64,000 nucleotides of DNA from Pedobacter cryotolerans (GCF_005116475.1 NZ_SWBO01000005.1:248001-312000); one strand, 5' to 3'; shown: positions 26,077 to 35,325, counted from the stretch's first letter. Notes: a model not told the origin generated them from the letters alone. Numbers and translations are program-made.

Positions 26077-26425
26077 AGGATGAAGATATCATTTTGTACC
26101 GTAAAAATAAATGGTATATCCCAAAATGACCCTTTACCACTGATTTGAACCCATCAACTTTGCTGTCACTTAAATTATTGCAATGAAAAGTACAGCACCG
26201 TTACCCAAAATACCACTGTTCATCTGCACTGCTTCGTCCTCCTCGCAGTGTCCTTTTCCCTTCAAAGAAAAGGAGCAAGCGGAAGTTAGGCAGAGCCTTA
26301 CTTTCTGTCCCCACGCTACTGCTACGGGGTTTCAAGAATTCTCCGGGAATTCTTTGGCCTTTAGCAAAGGCATCAAACCGCAAAAACAGAATTCCCTGCT
26401 GAATTCCGGCAACAAATAACCACAT
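26077..26425. other. Putative origin of transfer region
   Basis: This 349-base region lies just upstream of the mobilisation gene pair and has no believable gene. It has an 8-bp inverted repeat AAGAATTC-TCCGG-GAATTCTT (26334-26354), a 6-bp hairpin GCCTTT-AGC-AAAGGC (26357-26371) and another GAATTC pair near 26390-26405, as well as a CTTTTC/GAAAAG pair near 26251-26270. Clustered inverted repeats next to the relaxase operon are what an oriT looks like, but no nic site is known for this family. Confidence 0.5.
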
Positions 26426-26944
26426 ATGGAACAGGAAAACGTAAACACGGTAAAATACCCCGCACAGCTCGATATAAAGTTCGCAAAAGTGGCCTTATCC
26501 CTTGGACTAACCAAGCGGGAGCTGTTCGTCAAAATGGTGGAATACTTCTACCGTACCAAAAAAGATCCTACGGATATCAACGATGAATTGATGAAAAACA
26601 CACTTGCTAAAAACCATAAAGCCTACACCAGTTTCATCAAGGCACAGGAAAACCTCTTGCTAATTCCCATGAAGGAAAGCATGGACAGGATGATCAACAA
26701 TCAAAAGGAAATCGTAAAATATTTCAATGAGCAGGTCATCAATGCCAACAAGACCATCATCAAGAACCTGAATACTACCGAAAACCTGATAACCAAATCT
26801 TTGCAGGACAAGGACAGAATAAAGGCCATATTCCTGCAGATCCTGAACAACTATATCAAAAGCCGTGAGGAACTGGGCACTTTCAAGACAAGGGAAAAAG
26901 AGGAACTGGCAGATACCGTTCGCAACCAGATCAAATATCTCTAA
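26426..26944 (+). CDS. Mobilisation accessory protein, BfmA/BtgA family
   Basis: This 172-residue protein is likely the DNA-binding relaxosome accessory factor. Its N-terminal part (about residues 10-50; YPAQLDIKFAKVALSLGLTKRELF) is compatible with a ribbon-helix-helix domain, and the rest is helical and probably coiled coil (about 70-150). It immediately precedes the DUF5712 relaxase with 3 bases between stop and start, the same order as the BtgA-BtgB pair of Bacteroides transfer factors. The function is known from that family and inferred here. Confidence 0.82.
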   Translation: MEQENVNTVKYPAQLDIKFAKVALSLGLTKRELFVKMVEYFYRTKKDPTDINDELMKNTLAKNHKAYTSFIKAQENLLLIPMKESMDRMINNQKEIVKYFNEQVINANKTIIKNLNTTENLITKSLQDKDRIKAIFLQILNNYIKSREELGTFKTREKEELADTVRNQIKYL

Positions 26945-26947
26945 GCC

Positions 26948-27871
26948 ATGTACATCAATATTACCGATAGCGAAATGGGTAACAATAGGGGAAGCAGTGG
27001 CACGCTGGTACATTACCTCGATAAGGAGAATAGGCTATTCAAATCTGAGGAACCCACGCTCTGGTTCAATGGCGAAAGCAAAACTGTCCAGTCATATGAG
27101 GTCAAGAACAGGATCGATCATAACATTGCCAAATTGTGCAGGTATGATGCGAAGTTCTTTCTGGTCAACATCAGTCCCAGCCAAAAGGAGATTGCCCACC
27201 TAAAGGAACTTTACGGAGAAGATGGGGCAAGAGAAAAGTTGAGGGAATATGCCATAAAGATCATGGACGAATATGCTAGGAACTTCAAAAAGGAAAATAT
27301 CCAATCCAATGCCGATCTTTTATGGTTCGGTAAACTGGAAAACCACCGCTATTATTCCTTTAAGGATAAAGAGGTGAAAAGTGGACAGGTCAAACGGGGA
27401 ACGGTAAAACCGGGCGAGCAGATGCACGTTCAGGTAATCGTGAGCCGCAAGGACATCACCAACAAGATTAGGTTGAGCCCGATGAACAAATCAAGGGGCA
27501 AGAATGCCGAACATTCCAAGAAATTGGGCCAGTTTGACAGGGTTGCCTTTAAGAATTCGGGCGAAAGGGTATTCGATCACCAATTTGATTTCCAACGGCC
27601 GATCAGCGAAACGTTCAATTATGCCAACGCCAACGCAAAGGGACTAAGGGAAAGGCTGGAGATGCAGGCATCGGCGAGTAGATCTACGCCAAAAGAAAAG
27701 CTTGAAGAACCGAAACAGGAAAGCCAGCACATCTACCTCCCACAACCAGAACCGACCAATTACCTTGGTCTGCTACTGGAAAAACAGCATGCTGAGCCAC
27801 TGGGCACGGGACTGAAAAAAAGAAAGAAACGCAGAAAAAACAGGGAGAACGAACAGGGATTAAGTCTGTAA
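26948..27871 (+). CDS. Relaxase, BtgB/DUF5712 type
   Basis: This 307-residue protein should nick oriT and lead the strand into the recipient. Its sequence matches what I know of the DUF5712 family (clindamycin-resistance transfer factor BtgB): an opening MYINITDSEMGNNRGSSGTL block, an HYLDKENRL segment, and the likely metal-binding motif GEQMHVQVIVSRKD (about 153-166). The C terminus is basic and proline-rich and ends in a KKRKKRRKN cluster. It is followed by the coupling-protein gene after 17 bases, giving a compact mob operon with the BfmA-like gene. Confidence 0.85.
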   Translation: MYINITDSEMGNNRGSSGTLVHYLDKENRLFKSEEPTLWFNGESKTVQSYEVKNRIDHNIAKLCRYDAKFFLVNISPSQKEIAHLKELYGEDGAREKLREYAIKIMDEYARNFKKENIQSNADLLWFGKLENHRYYSFKDKEVKSGQVKRGTVKPGEQMHVQVIVSRKDITNKIRLSPMNKSRGKNAEHSKKLGQFDRVAFKNSGERVFDHQFDFQRPISETFNYANANAKGLRERLEMQASASRSTPKEKLEEPKQESQHIYLPQPEPTNYLGLLLEKQHAEPLGTGLKKRKKRRKNRENEQGLSL

Positions 27872-27888
27872 ACTAAAAATATTTCAAT

Positions 27889-29913
27889 ATGAACACAGGG
27901 GAAGATATTCAAGGGCTAAGGAAGATAACCGATTTTACAAGGATGATCAGTATATTCATACTGGTCATCCATTTTTACCTCTGCTGTTATCAGGCTTTTA
28001 AGGCTTGGGGCTGGACAGCGGAGATCACCGACAGGCTGATTTCAAACATTGCAAGAACTGGACTGTTCAGCGGGATAATGATACCCAAGCTATCGGCACT
28101 GCTCATGCTTATCATTTCGCTTGTTGCGGTCAAGGGCAAAAAGGATGAAAAGATCCAGAAGAACGCCATTATTGCATATCTGTTGACTGGGCTGCTATTG
28201 TTTTTCATCAGTGCCCTTTGTTTGTATCTTTATACATCAGTACAAATTGTAGCTGTATTATACATAGCCATCACCTCCATTGGCTACTTGCTAATTCTTA
28301 CAGGGGGAGGATTATTAAGCAGATTAATTAAAAACGCACTGAACAAGGATGTGTTTAATTCGGAGAACGAGACCTTTCCGCAGGAGGAACGGCTGTTGGA
28401 GAATGAATATTCCATCAATCTGCCGGCTAAATACAGATTGAGGAATAAGGTCAAGGACAGTTGGATCAACGTCATCAATCCCTTTAGGGGAATTCTGGTG
28501 GCAGGGACACCTGGTGCAGGTAAGACCTATTTTGTGATCCGCCATATCATTGACCAGCACATCAAAAAAGGGTTTTCCATGTTCATCTATGATTTCAAGT
28601 TCGATGACCTGTCCAAGATCGCCTACAACAAACTATTGAAATACCACAGGAATTATAAGGTGAGACCAAAGTTCTATGCCATTGATCTGGAAAATCCAAA
28701 GCATAGGTGTAATCCGCTTTCGCCCGAGGGCATGGAAGATATTACCGATGCCGCCGAAGCATCAAGGACCATTATGCTTGGACTGAACAGGGATTGGATC
28801 AAAAAGCAGGGCGATTTCTTTGTGGAGAGTGCGGTCAACTTTGTAACGGCAGTGATCTGGTACTTGAGAAAATACAAGAACGGGAAATACTGTACGCTGC
28901 CACATCTGATCGAGCTGATCCAGTTTGATTATGATCCCTTGTTCGCCATCTTAAAAGAAGAAGCAGAAATTATTCCGCTCATCAATCCCTTTATTTCGGC
29001 ATTGCAAAGAAAAGCCATGCCTCAATTGGAGGGACAGATCGCCTCGGCAAAGATTGGTCTTGCAAGATTGTCTTCACCAAAATTATACTATGTGCTCAGT
29101 GGTAATGATTTCACGCTTGATCTGAACAATCCCGAGGAGCCCAAGATCATCTGCGTTGGCAATAACCCACAGAAACTGCAGGTCTATGGTGCAGTATTGT
29201 CACTTTACATCTCAAGGGTCATCAAATTGGTCAATAGAAAGGGACGGTTAAAAAGCAGCCTGATCTTTGACGAGTTCCCTACCATTTTTTTTAACAATAT
29301 GGACAGTCTGATTGCTACGGCAAGGAGCAACAAGGTTTCCACGACCATTGCTGTACAATCTACCGAACAGCTGAAAAAAGATTACGGCTCAGAGCAGGCC
29401 GATGTGATTACGGGAATTGTTGGCAATATCATTTCTGGGCAGGTGACGGGCGATACGGCAAAGAAACTGAGCGAGGGTTTTGGTAAGATCTTACAGAACA
29501 AGGAAAGCAGGAGCATTTCCAGTAACGATGTATCCATTTCTAAATCTACCCAGATGGATTACGCGATTCCTGCATCAAAGATTGCCGCACTTTCTTCGGG
29601 GGAATTTGTGGGCATCGTAGCAGATAATCCGGATGAGAAGATCGGTCTTAAGATGTTCCACTGCGAGATACAGAACGATCATGATGCCATAGCCGAGGAG
29701 GAGAGGGGTTACAGGGACATCCCCGAAGTCAAAAAAGTAAGCCATGTTGATGTGATGGAAACTTACGGTTCCATAAAGGCAGAGATTGACCAGCTTGTAA
29801 AACTGGAACTTAAAAAGATTGGCCGGGAAAATACGATTGGAAAACCAAAAGATGAGAACAAAGAGGTGGAAGAAGGGGATGAACTGATGGATCAACAGGG
29901 TATTGTGATGTAA
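27889..29913 (+). CDS. VirD4/TraG-type type IV coupling protein
   Basis: This 674-residue inner-membrane ATPase would recruit the relaxosome to the conjugation channel. Four hydrophobic segments occupy about residues 19-38, 64-82, 93-114 and 118-140. The P-loop GTPGAGKT spans about 206-213. The Walker B-like block SLIFDEFPTIF lies near 460. TraM/TrwB-type C-terminal sequence AVQSTEQLKKDYG follows. It is the third gene of the mob operon and ends before a large palindrome. It should not be confused with the TraG ATPase of the tra operon (53776-56253), which belongs to the VirB4 line. Confidence 0.93.
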   Translation: MNTGEDIQGLRKITDFTRMISIFILVIHFYLCCYQAFKAWGWTAEITDRLISNIARTGLFSGIMIPKLSALLMLIISLVAVKGKKDEKIQKNAIIAYLLTGLLLFFISALCLYLYTSVQIVAVLYIAITSIGYLLILTGGGLLSRLIKNALNKDVFNSENETFPQEERLLENEYSINLPAKYRLRNKVKDSWINVINPFRGILVAGTPGAGKTYFVIRHIIDQHIKKGFSMFIYDFKFDDLSKIAYNKLLKYHRNYKVRPKFYAIDLENPKHRCNPLSPEGMEDITDAAEASRTIMLGLNRDWIKKQGDFFVESAVNFVTAVIWYLRKYKNGKYCTLPHLIELIQFDYDPLFAILKEEAEIIPLINPFISALQRKAMPQLEGQIASAKIGLARLSSPKLYYVLSGNDFTLDLNNPEEPKIICVGNNPQKLQVYGAVLSLYISRVIKLVNRKGRLKSSLIFDEFPTIFFNNMDSLIATARSNKVSTTIAVQSTEQLKKDYGSEQADVITGIVGNIISGQVTGDTAKKLSEGFGKILQNKESRSISSNDVSISKSTQMDYAIPASKIAALSSGEFVGIVADNPDEKIGLKMFHCEIQNDHDAIAEEERGYRDIPEVKKVSHVDVMETYGSIKAEIDQLVKLELKKIGRENTIGKPKDENKEVEEGDELMDQQGIVM

Positions 29914-30151
29914 TTACAAATGATACATGAACGTTTTTTAAGGATTTTTAGTCGCGGAAAAAATTGATTTTCTGCGAATTTAGTCAATCTGCAGCATACG
30001 GGTTCGCTGCGCCAAGGTAGTGCCCAAAAAATGGGTATCCGCCATCCTGGCGGAGCCTCCGCATTTTTTTGGGCCTCCACCTTGCCCGTTATGCTTCAGA
30101 TTGGCTGTGATGTGCCATAATCAATTTATCATTCACTTAAAACTTTAGATT
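29914..30151. repeat. Gene-free stretch with a 119-bp imperfect palindrome
   Basis: Between the coupling protein and the radC-like gene lies a nearly symmetric structure. A first hairpin pairs TCGCGGAAAA (29952-29961) with TTTTCTGCGA (29968-29977). The main palindrome (29985-30103) pairs CAATCTGCAGCATACGGG with the complementary end CCCGTTATGCTTCAGATTG, then CAAGGT with ACCTTG and GCCCAAAAAATG with CATTTTTTTGGGC. At its tip is TCCGCCA-TCC-TGGCGGA (30038-30054). No reading frame is convincing. Confidence 0.8.
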
Positions 30152-30619
30152 ATGGAAACGTTACAAATAAATCAGTTAATGACCGTTGCGGAGGTTACGC
30201 TAAGATATCGGCCAAAGATAAAGCCCAGCAATAGGCCAGTAGTTAAATGTTCAAAAGATGCTTATGAAATCTTATTGGGCTTTTGGAATTTAGATAAGAT
30301 CGAATTCTGTGAGCAGTTCTGTGTGATGCTGCTGAACAATAGGGGAAGGGTGTTGGGTGTTGTCGAATTGTCAAGTGGCGGGTTCAATGGAACAGTGGCA
30401 GATCCCAAAATGATCTTTGGCGTGGCGCTAAAGGCCTGTGCCAGCTCAATAGTGATTGCGCACAACCATCCCAGTGGTGACCTAAAGCCAAGTAGCCAGG
30501 ATATAAAAGTAACCGAAAGGCTGGTTGCAGCAGGTAAGCTTTTAGATCTTGCTGTTAATGACCATCTCATCGTGACCACAGAAGGTTATCGTTCTCTTGC
30601 AGATGATGGGTACATTTAA
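30152..30619 (+). CDS. RadC-like JAB domain protein
   Basis: This 155-residue protein contains the JAMM metal-binding motif, with the histidines, serine and aspartate in HNHPSGDLKPSSQD (about residues 107-120) and a preceding glutamate in RVLGVVELSSGGFNG. The helix-hairpin-helix part of chromosomal RadC is missing, so this is the short form frequently carried by plasmids and ICEs. Its biochemical role is unknown; isopeptidase-like activity is suggested only by the fold. It is monocistronic. Confidence 0.88.
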   Translation: METLQINQLMTVAEVTLRYRPKIKPSNRPVVKCSKDAYEILLGFWNLDKIEFCEQFCVMLLNNRGRVLGVVELSSGGFNGTVADPKMIFGVALKACASSIVIAHNHPSGDLKPSSQDIKVTERLVAAGKLLDLAVNDHLIVTTEGYRSLADDGYI

Positions 30620-30891
30620 GCGGATAATATTTCCACTAAGCTCCTTTAGAAATACTTAAGGGCTTATTCTTTCTGCTTGTACACCACTGTGTTTTTCTTC
30701 CAATGGTAGATAGAGGAAAAAACGGATGGAGGAAAAAAGTAATGGTTAACCCGAACCACCGGCTATCTGAATGTCAATATATTCATTTGGGAAATGTCTA
30801 GGCTATGCTGTTTAAGTGTTAAATAGCAGATTGGACTTTGACTTCCATATTTGTTTCGTTAATTTAGCTCAGTTCAATATGCAATGCCAAT

Positions 30892-31467
30892 ATGATGGGG
30901 TCTGGATCGATAGATATTTTTTTAGTCCTACTTCTTGTTTACTCAGGTATAGTTACCGGTATGCTTATCATGGTACTTGTACAAAGATCAAGGGTCAGCC
31001 AAGGCGATCTCAATTTAACTTACGGATCTCTTGATGATGATCCACGGCCGGATCTTTATGGTGATATTCTGGATGAAAATAGGGAACATGTGGGGGACCA
31101 GTTAAGGATAAGAATCCACTTAAAGGTAACCAATCTGGGCAAGCAGACGGCTCATAAATTAAATGCGGTTTGGGGAGGTGATGATGGCAACTGGTTTCAA
31201 TGGACCATTGTACCCCCTTTGGATAAAAGAACGCCCCTACCTCTCGGTACGCTCAAGTACAATGAAAGTGTTGAATTCCATCTTGAATGTGAGGTTCCCT
31301 ATATAAACACAAAGGAAAAGGGCGATCACTTTTTCTGCCTGTTTTCTATTGATTTTGAATTTCGCCAGAGTAATGGAGAAACCTGTATCCAGGAGCTGAA
31401 ATGGTTCAGTTATTCTAATGATTACGTATTCATTGGCAGTGGGGAAGTGTACAGATATTATGATTAG
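30892..31467 (+). CDS. Single-pass membrane protein, unknown function
   Basis: This 191-residue protein has an N-terminal transmembrane helix (about residues 7-29, IDIFLVLLLVYSGIVTGMLI) and then a beta-rich domain with LRIRIHLKVTNLGKQTAHKLNAVW and LKYNESVEFHLECEVPYI, which looks like an immunoglobulin-like fold. No family was recognised. The domain is probably cytoplasmic or periplasmic depending on topology, and the charges (QRSR after the helix) favour the cytoplasm. An ATG two codons later could also be used. It lies between radC and the regulator cluster. Confidence 0.6.
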   Translation: MMGSGSIDIFLVLLLVYSGIVTGMLIMVLVQRSRVSQGDLNLTYGSLDDDPRPDLYGDILDENREHVGDQLRIRIHLKVTNLGKQTAHKLNAVWGGDDGNWFQWTIVPPLDKRTPLPLGTLKYNESVEFHLECEVPYINTKEKGDHFFCLFSIDFEFRQSNGETCIQELKWFSYSNDYVFIGSGEVYRYYD

Positions 31468-31540
31468 CCCAACTTCGGATATGACCACAACAATGGACTA
31501 ATCATAAATGGACTAATCATAATTTAAGCTTTAATATCCG

Positions 31541-31939
31541 TTAGTTAGCCGGGTAGCTGATGGTAAAGGTGAGGGTTTCATTTTCAATAAAGCCATTTTC
31601 CTGGGAGAAGCTGCTCTTTTTATCCTTGTCAAGATCAAGGAGCTTGCCCCGGTCTTCTTCCTCCTCTTCCACTGAGGTATTTTCCTGTTTGTTCAGTTCT
31701 ACTGGTAGCCTGTTCTCCAGGGCATGCTTCGTTTCTGCGGCGGCATTATCGATCCAGGCCTGATCAATCTGTTCAAGGTACTGCACCTGTGAAGGGCTGA
31801 GGTCAAAATGCGACTGGACCCAAGCTGGGAAATCATCACCTGCTGCATCTGCCTCAATTTGTAACTGTGGCTGTGGCAAGTCATACAGTTCTTCTACTAG
31901 TTGTTGTGCACCGGCATTGGTAAATGGGAAAGTATTCAT
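31541..31939 (-). CDS. Small acidic protein of unknown function
   Basis: This 132-residue soluble protein begins with a leucine- and glutamine-rich stretch, then a run of glutamates (VEEEEEDRGKLLDLDKDKK, about 90-110), and ends with TLTFTISYPAN. No motif was recognised. It is encoded on the strand opposite to its neighbours, in the gap between the membrane protein and the LytTR gene. Similar small proteins with an NAGAQQLVEELY-like start may be present elsewhere in Sphingobacteria, but I cannot verify that. Confidence 0.5.
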   Translation of the reverse strand: MNTFPFTNAGAQQLVEELYDLPQPQLQIEADAAGDDFPAWVQSHFDLSPSQVQYLEQIDQAWIDNAAAETKHALENRLPVELNKQENTSVEEEEEDRGKLLDLDKDKKSSFSQENGFIENETLTFTISYPAN

Positions 31940-32137
31940 ATGTTATGGGTTTAAGTTAATAATTCATGGATAAATGATTTTAGGGCTAAACTATTGCTAT
32001 AGGGGGATATTTTGTTGTACGGAATGCCTCAAGAATGGCGAACGGTAGTAATAAAATGGCGAATGGTAGGATTTGGAGTCTCTAATAAAAGCCGTAAAAA
32101 CGAAAAGTTCCTATTTTTACGTTTTTAATCCGTTCCT

Positions 32138-33031
32138 ATGCGTAACAATTTACAGCTACAAACAAATTCCAGAAAGGTCAAGTATCTGCATTGGTCCTTA
32201 CTGCTGGTTATCTCTCTAGTAATTGCACATCTTATCGTAACAGAAAGCCAGAAAAAACCGATGCTTGTGCTTATCCACCAATTCAATTATAAAGTTGCCA
32301 TGGCTTTTAGTTGGACCATGACCTTTGCCATCATGTACTGGATCAACTGGTGTACAAGATTTCTTGATACCTACAGGCCATGGACGGGAAATTGGATTGT
32401 CAGGACATTGATACAGTTTGTATTAGGTGTGTTGGCAGTTTTGATTTTTGATATACTAGTCGTAAAAGGGTATTTTGATGCCTTTAATCGAGATTTTCGC
32501 AAAAGTGGATATATGGAAGTTGAATTTCCCATCGTAAGGTTGATGGTGCTGCTGATGAACGTAACCAATATTGCATGGTTTTTTGCAGCTAATTATTACC
32601 ATACCAAAAGGAAAAATGAAGAACTGGGTGAGTTCATCAAACTTCTCACGGACAAGGAACAGCAGCAGAAGTTTTATAGAAGGACAATAAAGGCCCATTT
32701 GGGCAACCGCATAATACTGGTGGAACTGAACGAGATTGCGTGTTTCGCAAGGGAAGATAATATTGGCTATGTTTATTTGCTGGATGGACATAAGTTCAAC
32801 ATCGATCTCAAACTCTATCAACTGAACGCGCTTTTGGATTCCTCATCATTCTATCAGATCAACCGATCTGTAATCATTTCCTTGGATATTGTAAAGGGTT
32901 TTGAAAAGGTAAAGAACCAGCAAGCAGCAATCATCCTGAAGGAAGGAAACCAGTTGGAGGTATCGCTTCTGGTGAGTAGGGACAGGTTCGAGGGGTTCAA
33001 GGAGCGCTTTGATACCTATAGAATGTTTTAG
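32138..33031 (+). CDS. LytTR-type DNA-binding protein with four membrane helices
   Basis: This 297-residue protein has four hydrophobic segments in the first 150 residues (about 18-36, 48-68, 85-108, 128-150) and a C-terminal LytTR domain (about 190-295; LGNRIILVELNEIACFAREDN, LNALLDSSSFYQINRSVIIS). It is thus a membrane-anchored transcription regulator; in this phylum such proteins often sense an envelope signal directly without a kinase. The target is unknown. It opens a four-gene rightward group of regulators. Confidence 0.85.
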   Translation: MRNNLQLQTNSRKVKYLHWSLLLVISLVIAHLIVTESQKKPMLVLIHQFNYKVAMAFSWTMTFAIMYWINWCTRFLDTYRPWTGNWIVRTLIQFVLGVLAVLIFDILVVKGYFDAFNRDFRKSGYMEVEFPIVRLMVLLMNVTNIAWFFAANYYHTKRKNEELGEFIKLLTDKEQQQKFYRRTIKAHLGNRIILVELNEIACFAREDNIGYVYLLDGHKFNIDLKLYQLNALLDSSSFYQINRSVIISLDIVKGFEKVKNQQAAIILKEGNQLEVSLLVSRDRFEGFKERFDTYRMF

Positions 33032-33199
33032 GACTTGCCCAGTTTGTCATTTTCTTGGTGCTCTTTGAGGCCGGGTCATACCATTCGCCAATTTATTTCT
33101 ACTATCCACAATCCCTGGGAGGGAACTAAATAAGTTTTTTAGTTAACATCGCTATATTCACTTATGGATTAATTTGATATATGACAAAAACCAGAACCT

Positions 33200-33766
33200 A
33201 TGGTCAAAGCAGCTCATGAAACCAGAAAAATGATAATAGATATCCTTACATTGGCATTTGCCGAAAATAAAAGCGTGCAGGCTGTTTGTGGTGCGAACAT
33301 CCGACGCGTCCGCAGACTGATGGCATATGGCTATGATAACTGTGCGGCTTTCGGTAGGGTGTACCTAACCGAAGACCATAGTGCATGCGCACTGGTCTTA
33401 TTCCCGGATAGGAAACGGACTTCCCTTAAAACAATACTCTGGGACCTCAAATTGGTAGTAAAGGTTATTGGCCTGACAAAGTTATTTAGGGTGCTCAAAA
33501 GGGAGTCGGTTATAAAATCACATCATCCAAAAGCGCCATTCTCTTATCTATGGTTTATAGGTGTCGATCCCTCAACGCAGGGGAGGGGAAAGGGTAGTGC
33601 GCTTTTGGATATAATTATTGAAGATGCTGCTGTGGCAAACAGACCGGTGTACCTGGAAACCTCTACTATTGAAAATATTGCCTTTTACAAAAAACATGGA
33701 CTTGAGGTCACTGGGGAAGTCCAGTTTGGCTATAAACTTTTTCTGATCAACAATTATAGAAAGTAA
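33200..33766 (+). CDS. GNAT family N-acetyltransferase
   Basis: This 188-residue protein has the GNAT fold. The acetyl-CoA loop is visible as GVDPSTQGRGKGSALLDIII (about residues 120-139, R/Q-x-x-G-x-G/A), followed by ETSTIENIAFYKKHGLEVTG. The substrate is not evident. It lies 23 bases before the LuxR-type gene and may be co-transcribed with it. Confidence 0.85.
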   Translation: MVKAAHETRKMIIDILTLAFAENKSVQAVCGANIRRVRRLMAYGYDNCAAFGRVYLTEDHSACALVLFPDRKRTSLKTILWDLKLVVKVIGLTKLFRVLKRESVIKSHHPKAPFSYLWFIGVDPSTQGRGKGSALLDIIIEDAAVANRPVYLETSTIENIAFYKKHGLEVTGEVQFGYKLFLINNYRK

Positions 33767-33788
33767 ATGTGTCTTGGTATTAACACCC

Positions 33789-34727
33789 ATGATAATGATG
33801 GTATTCGGTTCGGAACTTCATGTGCTCACAATGGTCTGCTGCCTGCTGGAATTTGGCATGTGCTGTTACCAGTTGATATATTATCTTTCCTTTCCTCAGG
33901 AAAGGAGAAGATTTTGGTACTTGTGGCTGCTGATACTTTTGGTTTTCTATAACATTACCGGTGGATTATTTCCAGATCCAAAGATTGATATGCCGATAAG
34001 GCTACAGAACATAATTGCCTATGGAAGCGGTTTCCTGATGGCTTCCTACTTTCCATTCTATTTCTATAAGGCCTTTAATCTTAAAAGGTTAAGGTTCCAC
34101 GCGATATATGGCGTGCAGTTTTTCCTATTGCTGCCCTATGTCATTTTTTTTATAATAATATATTCAAGGAACGGTGACCTGGAATTTGCAAGGAGCTATG
34201 GGATGATTGTTCCGGCAATCTATTCGGTTGTCATATTTTTTGCAATGCTCAATGCGATCAGGCTCAAGATCAATGGCCGCAAAAAATCACCATATCCCTA
34301 CAGGATTATTGATATGGTTCTGGTCTATGCTGCGGTAAGTCCATGGGTTTTCATGAGCGCCTTTGCCTATTTTAATGTGGCCCAGTGGATCGAAGTACTA
34401 ATGACCAATATCGGATTTTTGATCATCACCATACTTTTCATTGCAAGGTCAGTCAGGCAGTCAAGGATGGAAATGTCAGAAAGGCTTTCGAAGAAACAGG
34501 ATTGGGAAGAGCTCTTTGGCAACCACTGCGAGACCTATAGGTTGAGCAAGCGGGAGCGTGAGATTGCGCTGCTGTTGTGCAAGGGCATGACCTATAGGGA
34601 TATCGCTGGTGCTTTGTTCATTTCCGAACGGACGGTAGATAACCATGTCCAGCGGATATTTTTGAAGACTGAGGTGAACAAAAAAATGGATCTGCAGAAA
34701 AAGCTCGGTTTTGTGCACTTGATCTGA
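33789..34727 (+). CDS. Membrane-bound LuxR-type transcription regulator
   Basis: This protein of about 312 residues has seven or so hydrophobic segments in residues 1-210 and a LuxR/GerE helix-turn-helix at the C terminus (LSKREREIALLLCKGMTYRDIAGALFIS, then ERTVDNHVQRIF). The membrane-plus-HTH design resembles one-component sensors. The ATG at 33789 was preferred over an upstream in-frame TTG at 33774. Another transmembrane regulator gene lies three genes away. What it senses is not visible. Confidence 0.75.
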   Translation: MIMMVFGSELHVLTMVCCLLEFGMCCYQLIYYLSFPQERRRFWYLWLLILLVFYNITGGLFPDPKIDMPIRLQNIIAYGSGFLMASYFPFYFYKAFNLKRLRFHAIYGVQFFLLLPYVIFFIIIYSRNGDLEFARSYGMIVPAIYSVVIFFAMLNAIRLKINGRKKSPYPYRIIDMVLVYAAVSPWVFMSAFAYFNVAQWIEVLMTNIGFLIITILFIARSVRQSRMEMSERLSKKQDWEELFGNHCETYRLSKREREIALLLCKGMTYRDIAGALFISERTVDNHVQRIFLKTEVNKKMDLQKKLGFVHLI

Positions 34728-34731
34728 TGGC

Positions 34732-35325
34732 ATGGGAGAGGATCACGATCATTCATATGCCAATAGGTTACTCGATCAGCTATACGGGTGGGTCCCACTT
34801 TCAGGCTCATTTAGGCTTGCCCTCAGAGAGCTCATCCAATTGCAGCGGGAAAACCCAAAGTCGATCATACTTGATAGCTCCCATCATGCCAAACGGATGT
34901 GGTATAGCCTAGACAGTTTTGTCGTTGGCTATGACTATACCAGGGGGAATGGCCAGAAGGTAACAAGGATATATTTGCCCGGTGATGTATTTACGGATCT
35001 ATCCAGCTTTTTTCAGAACAAGCCTGCAAAGCTGAAACTAGTTATTCTTCAGGGCGGAGATTTGTTGTATGTTACCAGAGCTGACTTTAACGGGTTGAGA
35101 CAGTATGCCGAAGGGTTTGATCTCATACAGCACCTGATGCTGCTCGAGCAGGAACTGGAATCTTGGCGGGGCTGGATAATGACCTTGAGGGATGAGCAAA
35201 AGGTTGCTGAATTTAACCAGCGCTATCCCATGTACCTGTTGCCGAACCATATCTGTGCTTCTTTTCTACAGATGACCCCATCAAGATATAGTGCTGTCAA
35301 AGCCAATTTTACTGTCGGCAGTTGA
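34732..35325 (+). CDS. CRP/FNR-like regulator with cyclic nucleotide-binding fold
   Basis: This 197-residue protein resembles Bacteroidetes CRP/FNR proteins. The jelly-roll part spans about residues 20-120 (FVVGYDYTRGNGQKVTRIYLPGDVF, TRADFNGLRQYAEG), and a short C-terminal helix-turn-helix follows (YLLPNHICASFLQMTPSRYS). The glycine/glutamate/arginine cAMP-binding signature is not evident, so it may bind another ligand. It starts 4 bases after the LuxR gene stop and is surely in the same operon. Confidence 0.7.
   Translation: MGEDHDHSYANRLLDQLYGWVPLSGSFRLALRELIQLQRENPKSIILDSSHHAKRMWYSLDSFVVGYDYTRGNGQKVTRIYLPGDVFTDLSSFFQNKPAKLKLVILQGGDLLYVTRADFNGLRQYAEGFDLIQHLMLLEQELESWRGWIMTLRDEQKVAEFNQRYPMYLLPNHICASFLQMTPSRYSAVKANFTVGS

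Noticed and set aside
26183..26419. 78-residue plus-strand frame in the putative oriT region
   Set aside because: Composition is low-complexity (proline, serine, cysteine rich) with no start signal; the inverted repeats explain the sequence better.
33767..33952. 61-residue frame MCLGINTHDND... before the LuxR gene
   Set aside because: It overlaps the membrane LuxR-type protein almost completely in another frame, and the latter has a full domain structure.
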